Of a stretch of DNA of 64,000 nucleotides, positions 1 through 8,643 are shown piece by piece (the first letter of the stretch is position 1; every line of letters begins with the position of its first letter). Under the pieces are notes generated by a model that made no database searches, was not told the origin of the DNA, and saw only the letters and a list, made by a program, of their open reading frames with translations. The position numbers and the translations under genes were made by a program. Origin of the DNA: Saprospiraceae bacterium (GTDB lineage: Bacteria > Bacteroidota > Bacteroidia > Chitinophagales > Saprospiraceae); contig JAWKLJ010000001.1 of the NCBI GenBank assembly GCA_041392805.1, forward strand, positions 5,268,501-5,332,500. The letters run 5' to 3'.

Positions 1-950
1 AAGAGGGGCGTTTTCAGTTGGATGACCCCATTTCTAGGTGGATTCCCGAGTTTAAAAACCCACAGGTACTGACAAAATTTCAATATAGTGATACCTCTTA
101 TACTTCGGTCCCTGCAACCAGGGAAATTACCATCCGACATTTATTAACGCATACCTCAGGCATCGGATATGGCCAAATTGACCCAGATGAGGGCTTCAAA
201 ATGCTTTTCCAAAAAGCGGGCGTTCATGAGATCGCCTCCACGACGCCAACGACTACTGCAGAGAACATAAAAAAGTTGGCGAAGCTGCCATTGCATTCCA
301 ATCCAGGAGAAAAGTACCTCTATAGCATGGGCCTGGATGTGTTGGCCTACTTTGTGGAAGTTGTCTCGGGGATGCCCTTTGATCAATTTTTGCAGCAGCG
401 CTTATTCGAACCTTTGGGCATGACCGATACCTATTTTTACTTGCCAGCCGAAAAAGCAAACCGGCTGGTCAGCTTGTATGTCCCTAGCCGCAAGGGTTGG
501 GTCACCCTTCCAACGACCGAAACCAATGACCCGAATTATCCGACAGGAAAGGTAAGAACCCTCTTTTCCGGTGGAGGAGGTCTATCCAGTACGGCGAAAG
601 ATTATGCTACCTTTTTACAAATGTATCTCAACAATGGTGAATTAAATGGTATAAGGATCCTTAGTCGTACGACGATTCAGGCGATGATGGGGAACCAAAT
701 TGGCGACCTATGGGGTGACAGGGGGAGTTATTATGGTTTGGCCTTTGCTGTAGTTGACCAGAAGGGGCAAGATAAAGGCGGGGCCGGCAGTGTGGGCACC
801 TTTAGTTGGGGCGGGGCATTCAATACCCAATACTTTGCTGATCCCAAAGAAGGGATTATCGGGGTGATTATGAAACAAACCCTGTATGGACAAGGAGATA
901 AAACGGGGTGGCAGTTTAGGCAATTAATCGGGCAAGCGGTTGATAATTAA
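1..950 (+). CDS. Serine hydrolase, beta-lactamase (class C/EstB-like) family, 5'-truncated
   Basis: The reading frame is already open at the window edge: residues EGRFQLDDPISRW precede the first possible start, so the N terminus, including the catalytic SxxK motif expected a few dozen residues upstream, lies outside the window. Visible family marks are the LDDP segment, HLLTHTSGIGYG, a YSxG-type second motif (YSMGLDVLAYFVEVVSG), FEPLGMTDTYF, a glycine-rich GGGGLSSTAKDY segment and, near the end, WGGAFNTQYFADPKEG, which corresponds to the KTG/HxG-like third motif. These are typical of the Pfam Beta-lactamase family of penicillin-binding proteins, esterases and D-aminopeptidases rather than true resistance enzymes. 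Substrate cannot be told. The DUF1080 gene follows after 26 bp on the same strand, so they may be co-transcribed. Confidence 0.9.
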   Translation, partial: EGRFQLDDPISRWIPEFKNPQVLTKFQYSDTSYTSVPATREITIRHLLTHTSGIGYGQIDPDEGFKMLFQKAGVHEIASTTPTTTAENIKKLAKLPLHSNPGEKYLYSMGLDVLAYFVEVVSGMPFDQFLQQRLFEPLGMTDTYFYLPAEKANRLVSLYVPSRKGWVTLPTTETNDPNYPTGKVRTLFSGGGGLSSTAKDYATFLQMYLNNGELNGIRILSRTTIQAMMGNQIGDLWGDRGSYYGLAFAVVDQKGQDKGGAGSVGTFSWGGAFNTQYFADPKEGIIGVIMKQTLYGQGDKTGWQFRQLIGQAVDN

Positions 951-976
951 TTCTTAGTGGCTCAAATAATCCAATT

Positions 977-2014
977 ATGATGAAAAAATTAAATGTAATA
1001 ATCGGTTTGGCAGTTTTTATGCTGTCTATTTGTAGTAGAAGCCAAGCTTCTAATTTGTCCTTTCCTGCTAGTCTGGCAAACGGATTTATGGGAATGTGGA
1101 CCTTGAGTATCGAAGGTGGCGGCGTTGGTTGGCTGGAAGTCCATGAGAAAGAAGGCTACCTGGACGCGAATCTTTTGTGGATTGGGGGCAGTGTGTTGCC
1201 GGTATCTCATGTTTATTATTTAGATGAAAATACGCTTGTCGTTACCCGAACCCAGGAGGTGATGAGATCTGAAAAAGGCGCTGATTTGGAGCGCAAGCAT
1301 ATCATTACCCACACTTTGGAAATTAAAAGAACGGGTGACAAATTGCAAGGTACTTATATGAGTCCCAAAAGGAATGGACAAGGGCGTAGTGAAATGAGCT
1401 TTACAGGCGTAAGGTTACCGCCGGTGCCCAATGCGCCGGATTTGACGAAGGTCAAATATGGTAAAGCCATAAAGCTATTTTCTGGCAAAGACCTTAGTGG
1501 CTGGAAATTGATTAATCCTGAACAAAAAAATGGGTTTAAGGTTGTCAAGGGTACTTTGGTGAATGCACCTGTTCAGGAGGAGGGCAAGCATGTAAGCTAT
1601 GGAAACCTCCGCACAGAAGCCGTCTTTGAAGATTTTAACCTGACCCTGGAAGTGAATGTGCCAACTGGAAATAACAGTGGTGTTTACTTAAGAGGAATGT
1701 ACGAAATACAAGTTTTTGACTCCTACGGCAAAGACCTGGATTCCCATAACATGGGAGCCGTGTACAGTCGCATTAAGCCCACTGTTGCTGCTGAAAAACC
1801 AGCAGGAGAATGGCAATCTTTGGATATTACGCTTTGTGATCGCCATATCACCGTCCTTTTAAATGGCAAAAAAATCATTGACAACCAACCAGTATACGGC
1901 CCTACAGGTGGTGCTATTATTGCCGATGTTTTTTCACCTGGACCGATTTACCTACAAGGAGATCATGGTGACGTTTCTTATCGTAATATCATGTTGAAGC
2001 CGATCGTCAAGTAG
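977..2014 (+). CDS. Secreted DUF1080 (3-keto-disaccharide hydrolase-like) protein
   Basis: 345 residues with an N-terminal signal peptide (MMKKLNVIIGLAVFMLS, ending near SRSQA), so it is exported. Residues about 30-150 form a beta-rich segment I do not assign. From about residue 160 the sequence is a typical DUF1080 domain: IKLFSGKDLSGWKL at its start, a concanavalin-like core with NNSGVYLRGMYEIQVFD, and GPIYLQGDHGDVSYRNI at the end. The family (Pfam 3-keto-disaccharide hydrolase) includes enzymes that cleave 3-keto-glycosides and many carbohydrate-related proteins of unknown activity; Bacteroidota often have many copies. The start at 977 has tandem ATGs, and either one suits the signal peptide. 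The gene lies 26 bp after the serine hydrolase gene. The enzymatic role is inferred from the family only. Confidence 0.88.
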   Translation: MMKKLNVIIGLAVFMLSICSRSQASNLSFPASLANGFMGMWTLSIEGGGVGWLEVHEKEGYLDANLLWIGGSVLPVSHVYYLDENTLVVTRTQEVMRSEKGADLERKHIITHTLEIKRTGDKLQGTYMSPKRNGQGRSEMSFTGVRLPPVPNAPDLTKVKYGKAIKLFSGKDLSGWKLINPEQKNGFKVVKGTLVNAPVQEEGKHVSYGNLRTEAVFEDFNLTLEVNVPTGNNSGVYLRGMYEIQVFDSYGKDLDSHNMGAVYSRIKPTVAAEKPAGEWQSLDITLCDRHITVLLNGKKIIDNQPVYGPTGGAIIADVFSPGPIYLQGDHGDVSYRNIMLKPIVK

Positions 2015-2037
2015 CTATATCAAACTATTTGGTCGGC

Positions 2038-2202
2038 CTAGTGCTGCCGGCACTAAATACTGGGATATAAAATGGTCTCTTTTGTCGCCATACTGCGTTG
2101 CTCGTTGCTCACATAGGCCCACTATTATCGCGCCTCGCGCCTTGTCTGCCAACAAAATAGCCTCATTTTATTTATCCCCTTACTTAGCTCCGGCAGCACT
2201 AG
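2038..2202. repeat. 165-bp imperfect palindromic element with 13-bp perfect terminal inverted repeats
   Basis: The ends are exact reverse complements (CTAGTGCTGCCGG at 2038-2050 and CCGGCAGCACTAG at 2190-2202). Inside them the complementarity continues imperfectly (GGGATATAAAATGG near 2062 against the CATTTTATTTATCCCC near 2164-2180; TTTTGTCGCCA against TGCCAACAAAA). No ORF is supported inside. It begins 23 bp after the stop of the DUF1080 gene. A second element of almost the same length (48759-48922) shares internal words such as TCTCTTTT, ATACT-CGTTGC and GCGCCTCG, so I read both as members of one non-coding, MITE-like or structured repeat family. Confidence 0.75.
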
Positions 2203-2242
2203 AACAATAGGAAGCATGATTTTAGCAAAGGAGGCAGGAAGG

Positions 2243-2340
2243 TTTTTGGACGTGGAGTTAATGGAGTTATAGAGATATTGGAGGGCTCAAGTTAGTCTTT
2301 TCTCCATTAACTCCACTCCTCCAATACCTCGTCCAAAAAA
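2243..2340. repeat. Inverted-repeat block with interleaved arms
   Basis: TTTTTGGACG (2243-2252) pairs with CGTCCAAAAA at the other end; GGAGTTAATGGA pairs with TCCATTAACTCC; and GAGATATTGGAGG (2272-2284) pairs with CCTCCAATACCTC (about 2319-2331, one mismatch). The order of the two inner segments is the same on both sides rather than mirrored, so the pairings compete or would form a pseudoknot-like fold. The block sits between the convergent ends of the DUF1080 and DUF5916 genes and may act as a terminator. The word CCTCCAATACCTC recurs in the repeat-rich spacer near 40.4-40.7 kb. Confidence 0.5.
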
Positions 2341-2404
2341 AAGCCCCGGAATCACCCCAGAAAAAATTTGGGATGAGTCATGTCTCATTCGTTACAAGCA
2401 GTGA

Positions 2405-4621
2405 CTACTTCAGCACATCAAAAACCCGAGAATACTTTAAAATAAAGCTGCGGTTTTTAATCAGGCCCTCTGCTTGTGTGTCATTATACACGAGAAATAA
2501 GCCAGTATTGGCCTGCTGTAGCCAACCAAAACGAATATTGGAAGACCAGATGCCGCTTACGCTATTATATTGGAAAAGGCTTTGAACAAAAATGAGTGGT
2601 GTGAACGAGTAAGAAAGCCTGGCTCGAAAAATATCGGTTGTAAAATCGCCGAATGGCAATTGAATATCATTGCGGATTAAGCTCCATTCAGAGTTGAATT
2701 TATCCCCTAGGCGGATAGCGAGGGTGCCACTATTAGCATAGCGTTTTCCACCAAAAAAACCACCGATGACAGAACGAAGGTTGACGGAGAAAGCCTTGCT
2801 GGGATTTGTCATGAAGACAAATTGGCCCTCATGATGGTCATAGGAGCCTGCGGGAACAATAACCCCTTTTGAGATTTCAAAGTCTTGTACCACCCCTTCT
2901 GTGGTGAAGTTGATTCCCGTATGCAATTCTGTGCCATTTTTCCATTCCCAGTGGTTGTCGACGTGAAGAAAACTGGTTTCCAGAAAGTTGTCGAAATTCC
3001 AATAAGAGCGATAGGAAATATGTGGTCGAAGTTCAAGTAAGCCCAAGAAGTTCTTCGGACGAATTTGTTTTAAAATGCGGAATTCAGGTTTTCGAAAAGC
3101 ACTTCTGAGTAAAAACCCGACCTCTGGGTTAAATCCTTGTTCGACTTCGGTATAGGCAGCAAGGAGGTCCAGGCCATTCCAGAGATAATTTGATTTGAAA
3201 TGGAAAGATTGGGCACCCACATCAATACCAGGGGTAATGGATTTGGCATAAAACCCAGATAATTGGGCTTTTTTTCCTAAACCAAGTCGACCATCAAAAG
3301 CGTAAGTGCGATTGAAGTCATCTTCCAAGTCGCCCATGCCTTCTCTATTGATAAAGGCGGCACCAATGGCTGAACGTTTGGCAAATTCGTGGTTGACGCG
3401 AGCAACGGTAAAGTTATTTGGGTCTATCGCCTCTTCCTCGACCCCTTCCGTAAACATGCTTAAAAGGCCAATGTTGGTCTTGTTCACTTTGCCCGACAGG
3501 CGGGCACCGCCAATGATCGGCACCTGCTGGCCGTTGGCACCAATGCCGATACGGCGACTAAAAAACAGGTCGACTTCTCCTGGGCTACCTACAGAAAACT
3601 GGCCAGCATTCTCCAGAAAAAATGGTCGCTTTTCTGGAAAAAAGAGATTAAAACGATCCAGGTTGACCTGTTGGTCGTCTACTTCCACCTGCGCAAAGTC
3701 GGTATTATAGGTTAAATCGAGGGTAAGGCTAGGGGTGACACTATACTTAACATCCATCCCTACTTCTGGTTTAAATTCAGTTTCAGCGCCGGCCTCCTCA
3801 TAATCTCGGGCAACTTGCCCCAAGACATAGGGAATAACCTTAAGGTTTCCAGGGTTTTTGAGATTCAAACCCGTTAATTCGCCAGCCATAGACACCCTGT
3901 TGAGGTCAAATTGGATAGGCATTGGTGCCCAATAAGCAATTTCGTTTGTCTTTCGGATATTCCGGCGGAAATTGAATCCCCAGGATTGGTTTTCACCTGA
4001 ATTAAAGCGCAAGGTCCGCAAGGGGATGGCAAATTCGGCACTCCAGCCGTAAGTCCCAACCTGGGCTTTGACTTCCCACGAGGCATCCCAGTTGATATTA
4101 AATCCACCAATGATACCACCTTGCTGCCGATTGACATTTAGGTTACCCTGTCCTTCGTTATTCACCTGTGCATCATACTCCACACCTTGTGAATTGGTCC
4201 CAAAAACAAAGCCATTTTGTCCATCATTATAGGTATCCAAAAGGAAAATAAAGCTATCGGTATTATCCAGCGAAGCATCCCTGCGGGCATCCGACACTAC
4301 CAGTTTATTTGGCTGGGCATCATAACAAATAACGGAAATGTAGAAGGTCGTAGTGGTATAGGCGATGCGCACTTCCGTTTTCTCGGAGGCAGCCTGGCCG
4401 GAGTTAGGTTGAATTTGCCATAAATCGGTTACGGCGGGAATTTGCATCCAGCGCCCTTCGTTCAGCACGTCTCCATCCATGAGCGGGGCGTCTTCCAGAT
4501 AAAAAGCCTTGGTACTCGGTCGTTCTTTCGGACTGGCCTTTGCTGTAACAGCCTGGGACCATATCGCTAATGGCAAAATAATGATCAGGCAAATACAAAG
4601 GAGGGTTCTGTTCAGGTGCAT
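2405..4621 (-). CDS. Outer-membrane protein with N-terminal CBM9-like domain and DUF5916 barrel
   Basis: I use the ATG at 4621 (738 residues), which gives a clean signal peptide (MHLNRTLLCICLIIILPLAIWSQ); an ATG 10 codons upstream at 4651 is the alternative. Residues about 40-230 resemble the carbohydrate-binding family 9-like fold (FYLEDAPLMDGDVLNEGRW, FYISVICYDAQPNKL, DNTDSFIFLLDTYNDGQNGF). The rest matches DUF5916: WGFNFRRNIRKTNE, DLTYNTDFAQVEVDDQQVNL, RFNLFFPEKRPFFLEN, then alternating amphipathic strands ending in a C-terminal strand, as in an outer-membrane beta-barrel. These large proteins are common in Bacteroidota; function is unknown, with substrate binding at the cell surface as a guess. 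No partner gene is adjacent. Confidence 0.85.
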   Translation of the reverse strand: MHLNRTLLCICLIIILPLAIWSQAVTAKASPKERPSTKAFYLEDAPLMDGDVLNEGRWMQIPAVTDLWQIQPNSGQAASEKTEVRIAYTTTTFYISVICYDAQPNKLVVSDARRDASLDNTDSFIFLLDTYNDGQNGFVFGTNSQGVEYDAQVNNEGQGNLNVNRQQGGIIGGFNINWDASWEVKAQVGTYGWSAEFAIPLRTLRFNSGENQSWGFNFRRNIRKTNEIAYWAPMPIQFDLNRVSMAGELTGLNLKNPGNLKVIPYVLGQVARDYEEAGAETEFKPEVGMDVKYSVTPSLTLDLTYNTDFAQVEVDDQQVNLDRFNLFFPEKRPFFLENAGQFSVGSPGEVDLFFSRRIGIGANGQQVPIIGGARLSGKVNKTNIGLLSMFTEGVEEEAIDPNNFTVARVNHEFAKRSAIGAAFINREGMGDLEDDFNRTYAFDGRLGLGKKAQLSGFYAKSITPGIDVGAQSFHFKSNYLWNGLDLLAAYTEVEQGFNPEVGFLLRSAFRKPEFRILKQIRPKNFLGLLELRPHISYRSYWNFDNFLETSFLHVDNHWEWKNGTELHTGINFTTEGVVQDFEISKGVIVPAGSYDHHEGQFVFMTNPSKAFSVNLRSVIGGFFGGKRYANSGTLAIRLGDKFNSEWSLIRNDIQLPFGDFTTDIFRARLSYSFTPLIFVQSLFQYNSVSGIWSSNIRFGWLQQANTGLFLVYNDTQAEGLIKNRSFILKYSRVFDVLK

Positions 4622-4688
4622 GTGTGTCAATTTATAAATAGAAGTTGTCAATTATTTTTTCTTCTTGCTCGATTTCGCTTAGTAGTTT

Positions 4689-4811
4689 GACGGAAATAAA
4701 TGCTACCACTTTTTTTAAAGATTCGCGAATATTTTCACACAACTTCCTTGCAGTCAGTTGCTTTGAAAATTTTAGCGAATCAAAAGTGGTATCATTTATT
4801 TTTTTTCCGTC
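4689..4811. repeat. 123-bp imperfect palindrome overlapping the 3' end of the TfoX-like gene
   Basis: The left arm 4689-4736 (starts GACGGAAATAAATG) and the right arm 4765-4811 (ends TTTTTTCCGTC) are reverse complements over nearly their whole length: GACGG, AAATAAATG, TACCACTTTT, GATTCGC and AAAATTTTC words all pair, with a few mismatches and gaps. The loop is about 28 nt. The right arm contains the last seven codons and stop of the TfoX-like gene (stop 4792-4794). It could end transcription of the two leftward genes or be a repeat that landed at a gene end. Confidence 0.65.
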
Positions 4812-5130
4812 CCTTAGGATTAAAATCCAGGCACAGCTGAACCCAATGATTCAAATCTTCTTCCATATCCACGGAAGCAGGCTCAACAAACACGTAGCCC
4901 TTCATGGGGCGACCTGTAAAATCCATTGGTCGGCAGCCTGGCTTTTCTATGGCTGTCTCATAAACATCGGGATCAATCCGCGCCATGAGGTCCTCTTTTA
5001 CAATGCCTATACACATTTTATCATCTACCATAAAACACAATCCACCCATCATCTTTTTTTCCACAAACCCTACCTTTTTATCTTGTAAGACAAAGCGAAT
5101 GCGGTCTGCTAATTGTTCGTTATAGGCCAT
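4792..5130 (-). CDS. TfoX/Sxy N-terminal domain protein
   Basis: 112 residues that match the stand-alone TfoX N-terminal domain: MAYNEQLADRIRFVL at the start, the conserved KKMMGGLCFMVDDKMCIGI core, LMARIDPDVYETA, and MKGYVFVEPASV near the end. Proteobacterial TfoX/Sxy controls competence, but these short Bacteroidota versions lack the C-terminal domain and have no proven role. The last codons (GRKKNK) lie within a large palindrome, so the lysine-rich tail may be an extension created by repeat sequence. The start ATG at 5128-5130 is the only sensible one. Confidence 0.85.
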   Translation of the reverse strand: MAYNEQLADRIRFVLQDKKVGFVEKKMMGGLCFMVDDKMCIGIVKEDLMARIDPDVYETAIEKPGCRPMDFTGRPMKGYVFVEPASVDMEEDLNHWVQLCLDFNPKGRKKNK

Positions 5131-5265
5131 GATAAAGTCATTTTGCTCCCTTCAAAAATAGCATTTTCCAGGTTTTTATCTAACAAAAAGCCCCAGATAA
5201 AGTATTTTGTCTGGGTTTTGCAACTTTCTCGTTTTTTTACGCTCTTTAGAGAAAACCCGACCATT

Positions 5266-7620
5266 ATGATCACCCATACCATTAAGTTGGCCATCCGAAA
5301 CTTCAGACGCCATAAGAGCTCTTTTTTTATCAACCTTATTGGGCTTTCAACAGGTCTAGCTTGTGCTTTGTTGATTCTCCTATGGGTTAGAGATGAGCTA
5401 TTGGTTGATAAATTCCATGCAAAGAAGGAACGCCTTTTCCAGGTCATGGAGCACCAGCAATATGCCGAAGAAATCATGACCACCTCTTCAACCCCTGGTC
5501 TCCTGGCAGAAACCCTAGCCGATGAAATCCCCGAAATCGAACATGCTGCAACGGTCTTGTGGGGCAATAATTATACCTTGACCGTAAAGGACCAAAATGT
5601 CAAAAAGAAGGGTCATTATGCAGGACCTGAATTTTTTCATCTCTTTAGCTTTGATTTGTTGCACGGAACCCCTAACGATGTATTGGTGGATATGAATGCG
5701 ATCGTTATTTCCGAAAGCCTAGCAAAACTGTTATTTGGATCAAGTGAACAGGCGATGGGGCAGTCGATGGAGATCGAACATGATGAAGTATTTGCAGTGA
5801 CGGGTATTTTTAAAGATTTACCTTCCAATTCTTCTTACCAGTTTGACTTCATCCTGAATTATGAAAAGTATAAAAAAGATAATGAGTGGATTTTAAATTG
5901 GGACAGTAATGGGCCCAGCACGATAGCAACACTGGTGGAAGGGGCAGATGCGAATGCCGTAGCGGCAAAAGTAGCCGATTTTGTGGCTAAAAGGGTAGAC
6001 GAATCCAACGTTACCTTATTTCTAAAACCTTTCTCACAAAAATATTTGTATGGTCGGTATGAGAATGGAAAATTGGTAGGTGGACGTATTGATTATGTGA
6101 AATTATTCTCGATTATCGCCATTTTTATTTTGGTCATTGCTTGTATTAATTTCATGAATTTATCTACGGCCAGGGCGTCAAGGCGGGCCAAAGAAGTCGG
6201 CGTAAAAAAAGCGGTGGGAGCAATGCGGTCATCCTTGATTAAGCAATACCTGGGTGAATCTATCCTTATTGCTTTTAGTGCTTTGGTGGTGGCTCTTATT
6301 TTGGTTTGGCTGTTTTTACCCCAGTTCAATATGATGACCGATAAAGAAATTGTGCTTCAATTATCACCCTCTATTATTGGTGCATTTTTAGGCATTACTT
6401 TATTGAGTGGGGTATTAGCGGGCAGTTATCCAGCGCTCTATTTATCTTCGTTCAAACCAGTTACCGTATTAAAAGGAGAATTGAAGACGTCTTGGGGAGA
6501 ATTGTGGGCGCGTCGAGGTTTGGTTGTTTTTCAGTTCACGCTTTCTGTTGTTTTGATTGTAGCTGTATTGGTTGTTTATAAGCAAATCCAATATGTACAA
6601 ACCCAAAACTTAGGCTATGATAAGGAACAGCTGATTTATTTTGATTTGAACGGTCGTTTAGAAGAGCAATCGGATGCTTTCCTATCGGAGGCGAAAAAAT
6701 TGCCTGGGGTAGAGAATATTTCCTCCATTGGTCACAATTTGATTGGCCGTCAGAACAACACGAGTGGTTTGGAATGGGAGGGCAAAGACCCTACTGCCAG
6801 GATTTTGTTTGAGAATGTCAGCATTAATTACGATCTGTTGGAAACCATAGGGGTGGAATTGAAAGAGGGGCGTTTTTTTTCCAAGGAATTCGGTGCCGAT
6901 TCCTCCAAAGTGGTTTTTAACGAACGAGCTATTGAAATCATGGGATTGAAAGATCCCATCGGTCAGAAAATAAAGCTGTGGGATGAATATGATTTGGAGA
7001 TTATTGGTGTAGTGAAAGACTTCCATTTCCAATCCCTGCACGAAGAGATGAATCCCTTGTTTTTCCGTATAAACCCCCAAAACACCTGGACGGTTATGGC
7101 CCGATTGGCTGCGGGCAAGGAAAAAGAGGCTATTGGGCAATTGAAAAATTTCTATGAGACCTTCAATCCCGGCTTTTCCTTTGATCCTCAATTTATGGAT
7201 GAACAATATGCCATGCAATACGCTGCAGAACAACGGGTGGCTTCCTTATCCAGGTATTTTGCGGGTTTTGCCATCCTCATTTCCTGTTTAGGCTTATTTG
7301 GTTTAGCTGCTTTTACGGCCGAACGAAAGAAAAAGGAAATCGGCATCCGCAAAGTGCTTGGTGCGAGTGTTTCCAATATCGTGCTCTTACTTACCCAAGA
7401 TTTTACCAGATTGGTAATGTTCTCCATCTTGTTGGGACTACCGGTTGCTTACATGATGACCAATAGATGGCTGACGGGTTTTGCTTACCATATTAATTTA
7501 AGTCTGTGGTTTTTCCTCTTAGCGGGCTGTTTAGTCATGCTCATCTCCTGGCTGACCGTTGGATCGCAGGCTTTTCGCTCTGCGCAAGCTAACCCGAGGG
7601 ATTGTTTGAGAAGTGAATAG
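5266..7620 (+). CDS. ABC transporter permease, FtsX/MacB type
   Basis: 784 residues from the ATG at 5266; the frame is open further upstream, but MITHTIKLAIRNFRRHKSSFFINLIGLSTGLACALLIL is the usual start of this family. Layout: TM1 at about 20-45, a MacB-like periplasmic domain, an FtsX core with three TMs (IIAIFILVIACINFMNLSTARAS, about residues 280-420), a fourth TM after ARRGLVVFQFTLSVVLIVAVLVVY starting a second periplasmic domain, and a final three-TM FtsX core with the hallmark ERKKKEIGIRKVLGASVSNIV. This is the typical 780-800-residue Bacteroidota permease likely driven by an ATPase encoded elsewhere, since none is adjacent. Such systems are annotated as antimicrobial peptide or lipoprotein transporters; the substrate is unknown. 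Confidence 0.9.
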   Translation: MITHTIKLAIRNFRRHKSSFFINLIGLSTGLACALLILLWVRDELLVDKFHAKKERLFQVMEHQQYAEEIMTTSSTPGLLAETLADEIPEIEHAATVLWGNNYTLTVKDQNVKKKGHYAGPEFFHLFSFDLLHGTPNDVLVDMNAIVISESLAKLLFGSSEQAMGQSMEIEHDEVFAVTGIFKDLPSNSSYQFDFILNYEKYKKDNEWILNWDSNGPSTIATLVEGADANAVAAKVADFVAKRVDESNVTLFLKPFSQKYLYGRYENGKLVGGRIDYVKLFSIIAIFILVIACINFMNLSTARASRRAKEVGVKKAVGAMRSSLIKQYLGESILIAFSALVVALILVWLFLPQFNMMTDKEIVLQLSPSIIGAFLGITLLSGVLAGSYPALYLSSFKPVTVLKGELKTSWGELWARRGLVVFQFTLSVVLIVAVLVVYKQIQYVQTQNLGYDKEQLIYFDLNGRLEEQSDAFLSEAKKLPGVENISSIGHNLIGRQNNTSGLEWEGKDPTARILFENVSINYDLLETIGVELKEGRFFSKEFGADSSKVVFNERAIEIMGLKDPIGQKIKLWDEYDLEIIGVVKDFHFQSLHEEMNPLFFRINPQNTWTVMARLAAGKEKEAIGQLKNFYETFNPGFSFDPQFMDEQYAMQYAAEQRVASLSRYFAGFAILISCLGLFGLAAFTAERKKKEIGIRKVLGASVSNIVLLLTQDFTRLVMFSILLGLPVAYMMTNRWLTGFAYHINLSLWFFLLAGCLVMLISWLTVGSQAFRSAQANPRDCLRSE

Positions 7621-7962
7621 GGGAGGGAAGTCGTAAGTCGGAAAGTCAAAAGTCGGTAAGCAGCAACAGACCAAACAAACACCCTTGCTGTCCGTAGTCT
7701 GCCCCCCCCTAGCCCGCTCGTCGTCGTTTGTAACGACGGCGAAATATCAGTCCATGGAAACCCGTGTCATCATTAGCTATCAGGGTTTCTCTGATGCGAG
7801 CACATTGGGATTTTTTCTGCCGCCGGATTTTTTAGCTTTGCCAAGTGACAAGCGTATTCCAAAAGACCTGGCACCAACTCGTGTACATCCTACCTGAAGC
7901 GGGTACACCCGGTAACCTACTTCACAAACTAGGTGCTAACTTGGCCAACTCCCACACTCCCC
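7621..7962. other. Intergenic stretch, no gene recognised
   Basis: 342 bp between the permease gene and the leftward DUF2911 gene. It opens with degenerate AAGTCGG/AAGTCGT repeats (7629-7660), a kind of spacer often seen in Bacteroidota. Short open frames on the plus strand (7685-8042) have no recognisable protein features and partly overlap the DUF2911 gene, so I do not call them. GAAACCC and GGGTTTC flank an interrupted hairpin near 7757-7789. Confidence 0.5.
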
Positions 7963-8511
7963 TCACTGCAAGGGAACACTTACTTTTGTTTTTTCCCAGG
8001 CCAGGACGAGGGCTAAGTTTCCGCTGTCATCTAAAGATATAGTAAACATTTCGACATTATCTTCGAGTGGTTCTGCCGGAATGTCTACTTGCAAAACATC
8101 GGCAGAGGGGTCGCGGCTAGCTTTTCTATCAAACCCCACACCCCATCCATATTGTTTTTTATTGAAAATCACCTTCCAGCTACTTTGGTTGGGGATGGTC
8201 CACAAGGTGTATTTTCCAGCTGCTAGTGGTTTGCCGGCTACCAGCAGGTCCCTGTTGGTTGTGAAGGTAGTCGCTTCGTTCGCGCCTGTACGCCAGACTT
8301 CACCATATGGCAACAAGCCGCCAACTATTTTGCGGCCTTTTACCGATGGGCGATTATAAAATACGTCGATCTTGGTTTCGCCTTGCACATATGCCACCTT
8401 TCCCTCAGGACTGTGTTTTTTGGTTTGTGATTGCATTACCTTAAAGACAACAAATAAAACGACGGCCAATGAGGCCAAGATAATGCCTACCCATGTTAGG
8501 ATTTTTTTCAT
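7963..8511 (-). CDS. DUF2911 domain protein, membrane-anchored
   Basis: 182 residues. An N-terminal transmembrane or uncleaved signal segment (WVGIILASLAVVLFVVFKVM) is followed by a complete DUF2911 domain: VAYVQGETKIDVFYNRPSVKGRKIVGGLLPYGEVWRTGANEATTF appears in pieces over residues 39-85, then GKYTLWTIPNQ and VIFNKKQYGWG. DUF2911 is a Bacteroidota-rich family of unknown function, usually periplasmic. The gene is divergent from the EamA transporter gene, with about 130 bp between the start codons. Confidence 0.88.
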   Translation of the reverse strand: MKKILTWVGIILASLAVVLFVVFKVMQSQTKKHSPEGKVAYVQGETKIDVFYNRPSVKGRKIVGGLLPYGEVWRTGANEATTFTTNRDLLVAGKPLAAGKYTLWTIPNQSSWKVIFNKKQYGWGVGFDRKASRDPSADVLQVDIPAEPLEDNVEMFTISLDDSGNLALVLAWEKTKVSVPLQ

Positions 8512-8643
8512 ATTGAATGTTAATAGTTTTTTTGATGCTATATGATTTGTAGCAGCGGTCTATCTTTATACAAGTTTCTTTCCTTCAAAGTTTTATCTTC
8601 GTGCGTTTTTGGTTCGCTGACAATTTTTCAAAGCAATATATTC

